NCBI RefSeq assembly: GCF_004125265.1
Contig: NZ_RDTE01000003.1
Span: 8,546,876-8,610,875 of the forward strand
Reading direction: 5' to 3'
DNA: 64,000 nucleotides
Origin: Streptomyces lydicus
GTDB lineage: Bacteria > Actinomycetota > Actinomycetes > Streptomycetales > Streptomycetaceae
The translations under genes were made by a program, and so were the position numbers. This document shows, piece after piece, positions 1-8,503 of the stretch; position 1 is the first letter of the stretch; each line of letters opens with the position of its first letter. Below the pieces are notes generated by a model. That model was not told the DNA's origin. It ran no database searches and saw only the letters and a list, made by a program, of their open reading frames with translations.

Positions 1-676
1 CAGCTGAGAAGCCATCTGGTGCCGGGGGAAGGTCACAGCGAAATCGGGAATCTGCGCATGGCGTGCCCGGTTATGGAAAGTGGTGCTTCCCCCTCATGGA
101 CGCCTGTCAAAAGCGGAGTCAGAGGAGGGGAGCGGTGGCGGTAACAGTGCCGGGAGAACAGCGGGCCGTAGGGCGCGGCGTCCGTGTTCGTGTCGGCGTC
201 CGGGATACGGGCCAGCTGCCGCTGCCTTGCGCCGTCTGGCCGGCGAGGCGATTCAGTCAACGTCGGGCGGGGTGCGAAGAGGGAGAGAGGGAGCGGGAAG
301 GCGGCATACACCCAGCAGGAGTGAGGTCGCCACAAAGGAAAGCGCGCATGACGCGCGCAACCGAACAAAAATTCACCATCCGGCAGGGCTATTGCGCCGG
401 GGTGAGCCAAGGCGCAATCACGTCCATGAGTTCAATTCGTGCCCAGGGCTCATGGAAAAGCGTCCGATGTTCGGTAAATTGGGCATCTCGGTATCGCGAC
501 ATCTCGGTATCGCGGTGTCGCGTGTCGTGGTATCTCCACCCCGGACGCTGCACTTCCCACGAAGGGGGAGCGAGCCGTCACCGTCAGACGAAGTAGCCAC
601 CGGTCGGCCCGGACACGTCGTTCTCGACCGTTCACGCAGTACCCATTCCATCACCCAAAGGATTCGGAGTAGGTCA
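1..676. other. No gene recognised; short direct repeat
   Basis: No reading frame here looks like a protein. The long overlapping frames are low-complexity and rich in Arg and Pro. A 15-base unit (CATCTCGGTATCGCG) occurs twice at 484-498 and 500-514. A GGAG at 666-669 serves the gene that follows. Confidence 0.5.
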
Positions 677-1072
677 TTGTTCCGCAAGCGTGAAAAAGCC
701 TTTGCAAGCTTCGCCGTCGCCCTCGTACTCGGCGCTGTCGGCTCCATGCCCCCGGCACAGGCAGCGTCGAGGTGTCCGGAGGAAAGCCTCTGCTCCTACA
801 GCGGGCCTGGGCTCTCGGGTGACGTCACCGTTATTCCTGCCTCGCATATCGAGAAGGCGGGCGCCGATGGTGTGAAGCTGCCGACTTCGGCACGGTCGTT
901 CGCCAACGGGACACATTTCGCTCTTCGTTATGGTCCAGCCCGGCGGGCGATCTGCGTCCGATTCCCTTGCTACCAGTACGCCACGCTCGGGAAAATCGCC
1001 CCGGGCGCCCAGCTGCCGTCCCTCCCCTACGCCGAGAGAACCCTCACGGTGGGGCGGGACTTCGGAGACTGA
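677..1072 (+). CDS. Small secreted protein, peptidase inhibitor I36-like
   Basis: A 131-residue protein read from TTG at 677, chosen because GGAG lies seven bases upstream and because this start gives a classic signal peptide: basic FRKREK, a hydrophobic stretch, and an AQA-AS cleavage site near residue 30. The mature part has paired cysteines (RCPEESLCSY and ICVRFPCYQY), as in the small beta/gamma-crystallin-like family I36 (SMPI-type metalloprotease inhibitors) common in Streptomyces. Inhibitor function is inferred from the family; the product is probably exported by Sec and disulfide-bonded. Longer in-frame extension upstream looks non-coding. Confidence 0.65.
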   Translation: MFRKREKAFASFAVALVLGAVGSMPPAQAASRCPEESLCSYSGPGLSGDVTVIPASHIEKAGADGVKLPTSARSFANGTHFALRYGPARRAICVRFPCYQYATLGKIAPGAQLPSLPYAERTLTVGRDFGD

Positions 1073-1196
1073 CCGACGCCATCGGGTGTAGCGCTCGGTG
1101 TGACGCTCGGGAGGGACGTACCTGGGGCGCGCCCGGCATGGCATGCATGCCTGTCGGTGGTGGTTGTGAACCAGCCCGTGACACGTCGACCATCAC

Positions 1197-1358
1197 TCAG
1201 AACAGGTGCGACGCCATCCACATGACGAGTACGTACAGGCCCGCCCCGGCCCCGCCGATGACGGCGAGCCACAGCAGCGCACCGACCGGCCACGGAACAG
1301 GTGCCTCGGGCTTGGGCGGGGTGACGGGGCAGCAGTTCGAGCAGTGTGGATCGGGCAT
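1197..1358 (-). CDS. Small single-pass membrane protein
   Basis: A 53-residue reading frame. It begins MPDPHCSNCCPVTPPKPE, a cysteine cluster followed by a Pro-rich linker, then one clear transmembrane helix of about 24 residues (WPVGALLWLAVIGGAGAGLY and onward), ending in MASHLF. This layout is common among actinomycete small membrane proteins. No strong ribosome site precedes the ATG, so the call rests on composition. The CSNCC motif could bind metal or form disulfides; function is unknown. Confidence 0.45.
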   Translation of the reverse strand: MPDPHCSNCCPVTPPKPEAPVPWPVGALLWLAVIGGAGAGLYVLVMWMASHLF

Positions 1359-1804
1359 GCTTCATCGTCGCGCACTCGCCACGGCAGGGGGTAGGCCCGG
1401 GCGGGCCAGAACATACGAACGCACTGGCTGGTCGAGCCGGTCGTGCCGGGTCGAGCCGGTCGGGCTGACCGAAGGGCGAGCTGCCGAATCCCGGCGACGT
1501 GCCAGGCAGGCCGTGAGGTCTGAGACGTCACGTCGCCCCGGAAGGATCTGATCGCTGACCACGCCGACCCATCCGCTGAGCAGCATCGATGCCACTTCAC
1601 TCGGTGATCGATTCCCTGGTGCGGGGCCGGTATGTCGGGTCGGCATGTGTGGGCGGCGTGGTCTGTGTCTCATCGCGCGTCGAGCATGGCGCAGTGGAGC
1701 CCGGGTACCGGCTCATCACGCCACACGGCGCAGCACACAGCACCCTCCACCCATCACCCACGACCCTCCACACCGCACAGCCATAAGAGGAGGCGCGTTA
1801 ACTG
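1359..1804. other. Intergenic, no gene recognised
   Basis: Open frames on both strands are Arg/Pro-rich and do not resemble proteins. It contains loosely repeated GTCGAGCCGGTCG blocks near 1430-1465. An AGAGGAGG site at 1786-1793 belongs to the next gene. Confidence 0.4.
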
Positions 1805-2047
1805 ATGTCCCGTCGTGACACGTCCAGCGAAGAGGGCACTCCAGTGCCCCATGACCTGCCGAGCCACCAGGCTGATGCCGCAAGTGAAGTGCCTGATCCG
1901 TGGGACCCCGAACTTTCGGAGAGCGAAGGTGAGGGGCCTGACGAGACGGTTCCCGACACCGATCAGGCCGGCACCGGGCGGACCGGCGTTCCGAAGGCTT
2001 CGGGCGTCCGCTCCGACCAGCCCGTTCCGCATGAGCCGGTCGACTGA
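1805..2047 (+). CDS. Acidic hypothetical protein
   Basis: An 80-residue, strongly acidic and probably disordered protein (MSRRDTSSEEGTPVPHDLPS, later PDPWDPELSESEGEGPDE). The ATG is preceded by a good ribosome site (GAGGAGG at 1787-1793, spacing about 11), which is the main reason to call it real. No domain is recognised. It stands alone, with tandem repeats just after its stop codon. Confidence 0.55.
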   Translation: MSRRDTSSEEGTPVPHDLPSHQADAASEVPDPWDPELSESEGEGPDETVPDTDQAGTGRTGVPKASGVRSDQPVPHEPVD

Positions 2048-2054
2048 AATGGCT

Positions 2055-2099
2055 CGTCTGACCCGTCTGACCCGTCTGACCCGTCTGGCCCGCCTGTCC
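2055..2099 (+). repeat. 9-bp tandem repeat
   Basis: CGTCTGACC occurs three times perfectly (2055-2081), followed by two degenerate copies (CGTCTGGCC, CGCCTGTCC). It lies directly behind the acidic protein gene, outside any convincing gene. Confidence 0.85.
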
Positions 2100-2478
2100 C
2101 ACCTTGCTCGGCGACGGACTGCCTGACCGAGAATCTTCGTGTTCTCAACTGCTCCTCGGTGGGTGTCAGTTGATTTGGATGATTCGGACCCGGAGCCGCC
2201 GTCCGCCGGCGGCTCCGGCCCACGGGCGCAACGCCTCCACCCGCCGCACCCGTACCACTCTCCCGGAATTGGTCCTGCTGTGGAGGCCAATGACGGTACA
2301 GACTCTCCGCCAGTGGCATGGAGCAACAGGCACATGAGAGGCGACTGGCGTGGAGCAGGACAACAGGGATCGGCGCGAGCGCGAACTTCAGCGCTGTCAC
2401 GAGGCGCACCCCACGGGCCCGATGGACCCGGCATACCCATACCCGGCAGTCGTACCGACGCCGCCGCGCGAGGGCGGG

Positions 2479-3297
2479 GTGAAGATCGCGCTCATGGACG
2501 CGGGGATCGGACTGCTGGCGGCGGCCGCCGCGGTACGCCGTCTGCGGCCCGACGCCGATCTCGTCCTGTCCTCCGATCCCGACGGCATGCCCTGGGGACC
2601 GCGCTCCGCGCAGGAGCTCACGGCCCGCGCCGTCACCGTCGCCGAAGCGGCTGCCGCACACCGTCCCGATGTGCTGATCGTCGCCTGCAATACCGCTTCC
2701 GTGCACGCCCTACCCGCCCTGCGTGCCCGTCTGGAGCCGGATCTGCCCGTCATCGGGACCGTCCCGGCGGTCAAACCGGCCGCCGCGGGAGGCGGGCCGA
2801 TCGCCGTCTGGGCCACCCCCGCGACCACAGGCAGCCGCTACCAGCGCGGTCTCATCGAGGAGTTCGCGGCTGATGTGAGTGTCACCGAAGTGCCGTGCCC
2901 CGGGCTCGCCGACGCCGTCGAGTGCGCGGACGAAGTGGCCATCGCACGTGCGGTCGCCGTCGCCGCGGAGCGCACGCCGGACGAGGCAAGAGCAGTCGTC
3001 CTGGGCTGCACCCACTACGAGCTCATCGCCGCACACATCCACGCGGCCCTGCAGCGCCCCGGTCGGCCCCCGCTCGCTCTGTACGGTACGGCCGATGCGG
3101 TCGCCGCCCAGGCGCTGCGCCGGATCGGTGAGCAGCCCACCTCTGGGACCCCTGGCGAGGGCACTCTGACCGTGATCCTCAGCGGGCGCGAGGAGGAACT
3201 TCCGCCGGCGGCATGGGCGTACGGCGAAGGCCGGCTGCTGCAGGCGGGCCGCCGCCGTCGAGACCGGCTCCTCCTGTCGCCGGGCGTTCGTCAGTGA
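2479..3297 (+). CDS. Aspartate/glutamate racemase family protein
   Basis: About 272 residues, cofactor-independent Asp/Glu racemase fold. From the GTG at 2479 the protein starts VKIALMDAGIGLL, the usual family N-terminus, and GAGGG lies just upstream. The two catalytic cysteines are visible in VACNTAS and LGCTHYE. The frame is open back to a GTG at 2350 and an ATG at 2422, but those extensions are low-complexity. The family interconverts L- and D-glutamate (for peptidoglycan) or aspartate; substrate cannot be fixed here. It ends 118 bases before the M20 peptidase start. Confidence 0.85.
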   Translation: MKIALMDAGIGLLAAAAAVRRLRPDADLVLSSDPDGMPWGPRSAQELTARAVTVAEAAAAHRPDVLIVACNTASVHALPALRARLEPDLPVIGTVPAVKPAAAGGGPIAVWATPATTGSRYQRGLIEEFAADVSVTEVPCPGLADAVECADEVAIARAVAVAAERTPDEARAVVLGCTHYELIAAHIHAALQRPGRPPLALYGTADAVAAQALRRIGEQPTSGTPGEGTLTVILSGREEELPPAAWAYGEGRLLQAGRRRRDRLLLSPGVRQ

Positions 3298-3414
3298 GCA
3301 TCCTTGCTGCTCGCGGACTTCGGAGGCGGTGGCCGTGCGGGCGTTTGCGTACGGGGACGGCGCCCCTTCGTCAGCGGCGCCGGTCCGCCGCGGCGTGCCG
3401 ACTACCCTTGCCGT

Positions 3415-4533
3415 ATGACGATGCACAAGACCGTCCAGGTACGTGTCGACGCGATGCTCGAGGACCTCAGGACACTCGTCGAAACCGAGTCCCCTTCGCG
3501 CGATCTCGACTCCTTGACGGCATCGGCCAAAGCTGTCGCGGCCATCCTGGAGAACCGCCTCGGCGGGCGGGCCGTCCTCGTGGAGAGCGCAGCCGGGCCG
3601 CACGTCCACTGGTCAGGGGGCGGCGATCCCGCCGTACTGATCCTCGGTCACCACGACACGGTGTTTCCGCTCGGTACCCTTGAACGCCGACCGTTCAGGG
3701 TTGCAGACGGTCATGCCACCGGCCCCGGGGTCTTCGACATGCTGGGCGGGCTGGTGCAGGCCATTCATGGCCTGGCGACGCTCGACGACCGGTCGGGCGT
3801 CGAGATCCTGGTGACCGCGGACGAAGAGGTCGGCTCCGGTTCTTCCCGCGCTCTCCTCGAAGAGCGAGCCCTTGCCTGTGGCGCGGTGCTCGTGGTGGAG
3901 GGTGCCGCTGACGGCGGAGGCTTGAAGACCGGCCGCAAGGGCTGCGGCACGTACCGGATCTCCATCGCGGGCCGGGCGTCGCACGCGGGTCTGGAACCCG
4001 CGGCCGGGGTCAATGCCTTGATCGAAGCCGCCCATCAAGTACTGGATATCGCAGCGCTCAACCGCCCCGACATCGGTACGACCGTTACCCCGACCGTCGC
4101 CTCCGCGGGAACCCTGGACAACGTCGTTCCCGCCGAGGCGACCGTCATCGTCGACGTCAGGGTCGAGTCGGACGGCGAGAAGGAACGCATCGAAGCCGCG
4201 TTCGCGGCACTGGCTCCGCATCTTGATGAGGTGCGGATCACGGTTCACGGAGCTGTCAGCCGACCGCCGATGCCCGAGTCGGCTTCGTCCGAGCTCTTCG
4301 CGGTGGCACAACGGTTGCTTCCTGATCTGGAAGGCACGGCAGTCGGTGGCGGAAGCGACGGCAACTTCACGGCCGCGCTGGGGGTGCCCACACTTGACGG
4401 CCTTGGGGCAGTCGGGGGCGGTGCCCACGCCGATCACGAGTACCTGGTGGTCGACGCCATGGCCGAGCGGGCCCACCTGGTTGCCGGACTGGTGAACGCG
4501 TTGCAGAACAAGGAGCAGAAAGAGCAGGGATGA
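3415..4533 (+). CDS. M20 family metallopeptidase (glutamate carboxypeptidase-like)
   Basis: A 372-residue di-zinc M20 peptidase. Metal and catalytic motifs are in order: GHHDTVFPLGT, GPGVFDMLGG, TADEEVGS (catalytic Glu pair), HAGLEPAAGVNA in the dimerisation insert, and GGAHADHEYL near the C-terminus. This pattern fits carboxypeptidase G2-type enzymes that release C-terminal glutamate or act on small peptides. The ATG at 3415 follows a TACCCT -10-like box by exactly six bases, which suggests a leaderless transcript; the longer frame from 3304 is less likely. No signal peptide is seen, so it is probably cytoplasmic. Confidence 0.9.
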   Translation: MTMHKTVQVRVDAMLEDLRTLVETESPSRDLDSLTASAKAVAAILENRLGGRAVLVESAAGPHVHWSGGGDPAVLILGHHDTVFPLGTLERRPFRVADGHATGPGVFDMLGGLVQAIHGLATLDDRSGVEILVTADEEVGSGSSRALLEERALACGAVLVVEGAADGGGLKTGRKGCGTYRISIAGRASHAGLEPAAGVNALIEAAHQVLDIAALNRPDIGTTVTPTVASAGTLDNVVPAEATVIVDVRVESDGEKERIEAAFAALAPHLDEVRITVHGAVSRPPMPESASSELFAVAQRLLPDLEGTAVGGGSDGNFTAALGVPTLDGLGAVGGGAHADHEYLVVDAMAERAHLVAGLVNALQNKEQKEQG

Positions 4534-4624
4534 GGAGGGGGAGGGGAGGCGGAGAGCGAAGGGAGACGGAGAGGGAGCGTGTGCGCGACCCGGGCCGTGC
4601 GCTGCGTGCGTTGTTCGCCGGGTG

Positions 4625-5482
4625 TCAGGGTGCCTTGAAGAGAGCCGGGAAGCGGGGAGCGAGCCAGGGCTTGCGGCCTCGGACGAGGATATGGCCCCGG
4701 GCGAGGGCGCTCCACTGGCCGCGGCGTCCGAGTGCCATCAGGAGGAAGGTGACCGGTTCGATGAGGATGGTGCAGTCCGGGCGGGCCGACGGCGGTGAGC
4801 CAACGGATACCGCTCCGTTGGTCACTGTCACGCCGAAGCGGGCACCACTCCACAAGCGGATCGCGTAGCCGGCGGTGAGCCCGGCTGTGCGGGAGGTGTC
4901 GGTCACCCGCGGCATGGCTGTGACCAGGAACGGCAGGGTCAGCTCGACCCGGGCGCGGTCGATCATGTGCGGACGGCCCAGTGCACGGGCGAGGTCGTAA
5001 CCGTGGCCGAGCATGTGCGTCAGCAGGTATGACCCCAGCACGGCAGGGGACATCGGGCCCAGCGGGGTGACGACCGTTTCTTCCGTGGGGCCCTCGTCCC
5101 ATGTCTTCAGGTAAGCATCGGCCTGCGCCACGATCATCGCGGCCAGTGGCTCGGCCCTCCGCTCGTCGAACTCGGCGAGTGCTCGCTCATTTGCCGCGGC
5201 GAGGCTCTGCGGGGTGCCGTCCCCGTAACTGCGTGCCTGTCCGGCCGCAATGTCGGCCATGAGTTCATTGGCCTGCGCCAGATGCGCTGCCGCCTCCCCG
5301 ACGTTCCACTCCGACCCGGGAATCGGAAGCCCCGTGTCGGCGCCCTGACGCAGCAGCGCGGCGATGTCCCCGGCGGTCTCGCGTATGGCCACACCGAGGC
5401 CGTCGGGCAGTTTGCCCGGTACATCCTTGTCCTGCCGGTCGGGCAGCGCGTCCGGTACGTCCTGCCCAGCCACTGATTCCAC
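4625..5482 (-). CDS. Maleylpyruvate isomerase-family (mycothiol-dependent/DinB-like) protein
   Basis: A 285-residue protein from GTG at 5482, with GAGGAG upstream. The N-terminal half is a DinB/MDMPI helical bundle with metal-ligand-type histidines (EAAAHLAQANE, THMLGHGYDLARALG). The C-terminal half is an SCP2-like domain (ARFGVTVTNGAV, ILIEPVTFLLMALGRR). Actinobacteria have many paralogues of this layout, and the true substrate is usually unknown. It converges on the M20 peptidase gene, with only about 90 bases between the two stops. Confidence 0.85.
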   Translation of the reverse strand: MESVAGQDVPDALPDRQDKDVPGKLPDGLGVAIRETAGDIAALLRQGADTGLPIPGSEWNVGEAAAHLAQANELMADIAAGQARSYGDGTPQSLAAANERALAEFDERRAEPLAAMIVAQADAYLKTWDEGPTEETVVTPLGPMSPAVLGSYLLTHMLGHGYDLARALGRPHMIDRARVELTLPFLVTAMPRVTDTSRTAGLTAGYAIRLWSGARFGVTVTNGAVSVGSPPSARPDCTILIEPVTFLLMALGRRGQWSALARGHILVRGRKPWLAPRFPALFKAP

Positions 5483-5801
5483 GCCGTTCCACTCCTCGGT
5501 CTCGTGTCCGCGCCCGTGCCTCTGCCCGTCCTCGGGCCCGTGCCTGTGCCTGTGCCTGTGCTCGTGTCCGTGCCTGATGTTTGCGCCACCGGGCGGCCGT
5601 AGGCGTTGCGGCGTTGCTGACCACCGGTGCTGACCACCGGGGCTACGGAGATCACGGGGACCACCGGGACCACGGGGAGCATGGGGAGTACAGGAGACCA
5701 GGCAACCGTCGCTGCGACAAGACCAGGAGCTTCCCCACTACGGCCTTTCCTCGTCGAATATTGCGGGCGCGCGTGATGCCACCGCTGACACGATCGATGG
5801 C
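5483..5801. other. Divergent intergenic region with hexamer-like repeats
   Basis: This separates two divergent genes and should hold both promoters. From about 5500 to 5575 it is made of imperfect GTGCCT/GTGTCC-type hexamers, and from 5640 to 5690 of GGGGACCACC-like blocks. No gene is recognised. Confidence 0.5.
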
Positions 5802-6386
5802 ATGAAGGTACTTGTGCTCGGGGCGACAGGGACGGTCGGCAGTGCCGTTGTCCGTGCGTTGGAGGCGTCTCATCAGGTGGTGAAGGCGTCGCGCGGCGGG
5901 CCGGTGAAGGTGGATCTGGAGGATCCCCTCTCCTTGGACGCATTGTTCGCGGAGACGTCGGACTTCGACGCGGTGGTGTGCTGTGCCGCCGGCGGCCCGT
6001 TGGTGGACCTGGAGTCAGTGTCGGACGAGGAGATCGCCGCCGGAGTGCGCGGCAAGCTGCTGGGACAGGTCGCGCTGGCCCGGCGCGCCGTGCGTCATCT
6101 CCGGGAGGGCGGCTCGATCACCTTGACCGGGGGTACGTTCTCCGCTCCCCTGGCGGGCGGATCGCTGGGGGCCCTCATCAACGCAGGGCTGGAAGGCTTC
6201 GTCCGCAACGCGGCCGACGAGCTGCCGCGAGGCCTGCGAATCAATCTCATCAGCCCTGGCTGGATCAAGGAAACCCTGGAGAGCATGGGTGTGGACGGGG
6301 CTGACGGTATTCCGGTCTACGAGGTGGCCCGGGTGTATGTGGAGGCCGTGGAAGGCGTCGCGCAAGGGCAGACCATACGTCCGTGA
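5802..6386 (+). CDS. Short-chain dehydrogenase/reductase
   Basis: A 194-residue SDR. The Rossmann motif GATGTVGSAV sits at residues 7-16, CCAAGGP replaces the usual NNAG loop, and LINAGLEGFVRNAADELPRG and INLISPGWIKETL match the C-terminal SDR segments. It is shorter than most SDRs (about 250) and lacks an obvious YxxxK pair, so it belongs to the small SDRs whose catalytic Tyr is poorly conserved. Substrate is unknown. It is a single gene and ends at an 11-copy heptamer repeat and a terminator. Confidence 0.85.
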   Translation: MKVLVLGATGTVGSAVVRALEASHQVVKASRGGPVKVDLEDPLSLDALFAETSDFDAVVCCAAGGPLVDLESVSDEEIAAGVRGKLLGQVALARRAVRHLREGGSITLTGGTFSAPLAGGSLGALINAGLEGFVRNAADELPRGLRINLISPGWIKETLESMGVDGADGIPVYEVARVYVEAVEGVAQGQTIRP

Positions 6387-6397
6387 CGTCCATCCTG

Positions 6398-6474
6398 GCT
6401 GCCCGCTGCCCGCTGCCCGCTGCCCGCTGCCCGCTGCCCGCTGCCCGCTGCCCGCTGCCCGCTGCCCGCTGCCC
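6398..6474 (+). repeat. 7-bp tandem repeat, 11 copies
   Basis: GCTGCCC is repeated eleven times without interruption (77 bases), twelve bases after the SDR stop. The copies are identical, which points to recent slippage. Confidence 0.95.
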
Positions 6475-6537
6475 GTGAGGGGGACAGGGGCAGGGTGCTG
6501 CCGCCGTAGGCGTCGTCGGTCCGCATCGTTGAGAGCA

Positions 6538-6575
6538 GGGTGGGCCCGCTCGGTCGCGGTCGTTCGGGCCCACCC
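6538..6575. terminator. Bidirectional intrinsic terminator
   Basis: An 11-bp perfect inverted repeat, GGGTGGGCCCG at 6538-6548 and CGGGCCCACCC at 6565-6575, with a 16-base loop, then TTT. It lies between the convergent SDR and lectin genes. Confidence 0.75.
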
Positions 6576-6639
6576 TTTCCCGGCATTCCGGCATTCCGGC
6601 ATTCCGGCGTTCCGCATTCCGGTACGTCGGTATGCCGGT

Positions 6640-7722
6640 TCAGTCGTTGCAGGTCGTGAAGTTCGGGCTGGTCTGGGCCAGGTAGATGCTGGACCGGCCC
6701 TGCTCGTCACTCTTCAGCGGGACGGTGACGGTGTCCCTCGCCTTCCACGGGAACCCGCTCGCGTCGAAGGTCCATTCACCGGTCACCTTGGTCGCCAGCT
6801 CCGACAGTGCCACCCACCCGTACTGGTGCGACGGAACGGTGATCGTCAGGCTGTTGCCGAGATCTTCACGCACGTCATAGGTGACCTGACCGGAAATGGT
6901 GAGGCTGACGCTGGTCTGCACGGGGCTCGCGGCACCCGTTCCGAGGCCGGAGGTGAAGGTCACTCCGAGCTGGCTCGACCAGCCGGTGGAGGTGTTCAGG
7001 GAGAACGTCCACGGCACCGGCGCCTCGGTGCCGTTGAACCAGACGGGGGAGACGCACTTCTTCGGCAGTGGCTCGGCAGGTGCCTGGGAGCCCTTGGTCC
7101 ACGAACAGGTGGAGCTGTCCTTCTGGCAGCGCTTCGACGCGTAGTCGACGGCGGCCTTGAGCGCCGCTTCGCCCGCGCTGCTCGGGATCTTCCACTGCTG
7201 TGCCTTGGTGCCGTTGCAGCCGTAGGTCTGCGTCCAGGCGTCGTCGTACTGCGCGGCGCGGACCACGTCGAGGCACTTGTCGTCCCCGGCGCTTCGGATC
7301 ATGAAGGTGTCCGTGGCGCCGTTGACGGGCTGGAAGTACCAGCGCTGCGAGGAAGAGCCGGAGCAGGACTGCTGTCTGAGCGGGAGCCCGGCCTCGACGC
7401 ACTTGCCGGTGTCGCCGTTGACGAGGGCGAAGGCCGAGTCGGATCCCTGGATGCGGGCATCCCACTTCTGGTGGTAGCCCGGCGCGGAGTTGGTGACGAT
7501 GAAGACGCCGTCTCCGGTGTTGCCGTTCTGCACATCCAGGTTCCGGCCGCCGTTGACCGACGTGAACGTCAGGCAGGACAGCCCCGAGCAATGGTCTGCG
7601 GTCTGCGCCACAGCGGTCTGCGCCACAGCGGCCTGGGCGACGACGAGGCCGAGAGTGATACCGAGAGTGGCGATGAGCATGGTGAACGCTGTGGATAAGA
7701 CCGCTGATCTGGGCGGCTTCAT
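6640..7722 (-). CDS. Secreted ricin-type lectin with C-terminal aerolysin/ETX-like region
   Basis: A 360-residue exported protein, ATG at 7722 with GAGGAG upstream. Residues 1 to about 42 are a signal peptide with an odd repeated end (AQAAVAQTAVAQTA). Residues of about 45-190 form a ricin B beta-trefoil with three Q-x-W motifs (QKW, QRW, QQW) and paired cysteines. The C-terminal half is beta-rich, alternates Ser/Thr and hydrophobic residues (SPVQTSVSLTISGQVTYDV, TVPSHQYGWVALSEL, TGEWTFDASG) and resembles the ETX/MTX2-aerolysin pore-forming fold. The lectin half is clear; a pore-forming role is inference. Longer frames upstream of 7722 are not coding. Confidence 0.8.
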   Translation of the reverse strand: MKPPRSAVLSTAFTMLIATLGITLGLVVAQAAVAQTAVAQTADHCSGLSCLTFTSVNGGRNLDVQNGNTGDGVFIVTNSAPGYHQKWDARIQGSDSAFALVNGDTGKCVEAGLPLRQQSCSGSSSQRWYFQPVNGATDTFMIRSAGDDKCLDVVRAAQYDDAWTQTYGCNGTKAQQWKIPSSAGEAALKAAVDYASKRCQKDSSTCSWTKGSQAPAEPLPKKCVSPVWFNGTEAPVPWTFSLNTSTGWSSQLGVTFTSGLGTGAASPVQTSVSLTISGQVTYDVREDLGNSLTITVPSHQYGWVALSELATKVTGEWTFDASGFPWKARDTVTVPLKSDEQGRSSIYLAQTSPNFTTCND

Positions 7723-7969
7723 TCCGGTGCAACTCCTCTGTCCGACTGCGGTGTTGGTGGTGCATTCCACCTTGTTGACCGCACTATCGCTGCTACCGAC
7801 GACTTTGAGTAGGGCGCCGCCCTCGGGGCGGAAGGCGAAGCGCGGCTGCATGCTCCTCAGCTCGACCGGACGCAGTCGGGAGGCCGGGCCGCCGCCGTGA
7901 GCACGCGCGCCAGAGTCGTAGCCGAACAGCCGAACAGCCGAACAGCCCTGAACCATCGCGGAAGGACAC

Positions 7970-8344
7970 ATGGTGGGATCCAGCTTCTTCGTCAGCGCCG
8001 ACCAGCCGAACGGCGCCTGCTGGCCGTTCTCGACCGACCAACTGACAGACACCATCAGCAGGTTGTGGCCAGGCAGTGCCCTGGCAGGCGGGCACGGCAG
8101 TGTCGTGGAAATGGACATCTGCGTCGATGACCGGACACTGACCTTCGACTGGGACGCGGCACACCAGGTGCTCCGCTTCCCCGACCAGGATCCCCTCGCC
8201 GAACCGGCCCGCATCGTGCACCGACTGCTGCGAGAGGTTGCACCCGATGTTCCCGTCGTCTGGTGGACCGAGTGCGACGCGACGCTGGAACCGATCGTCC
8301 TGTCGCCCGATCCCGAGACATTCATACGCGAGTTCGTCGGCTGA
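7970..8344 (+). CDS. Hypothetical protein
   Basis: A 124-residue cytoplasmic protein with natural-looking sequence (FFVSADQPNGACWPFSTDQL, RIVHRLLREVAPDVPVVWWT). The ATG follows GGAAGGA by a few bases. No family is recognised. It is transcribed divergently from the lectin gene across about 250 bases that contain an AACAGCCG triplication near 7920-7945. Confidence 0.65.
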   Translation: MVGSSFFVSADQPNGACWPFSTDQLTDTISRLWPGSALAGGHGSVVEMDICVDDRTLTFDWDAAHQVLRFPDQDPLAEPARIVHRLLREVAPDVPVVWWTECDATLEPIVLSPDPETFIREFVG

Positions 8345-8503
8345 CCCACACCCCGGACTCTCACGTTGCCGCCCGCAATGAATGAGCCCCGGCCTGAGTG
8401 GGACGACGCGCCCGAGTGGGTTCGGGTACTCCACAGCTGTGGCGGGCAAGGTCCGTCCCCACAACGGGAGTTCGGGCGCCATCGCTTTGGCTAATCTGCA
8501 GGG

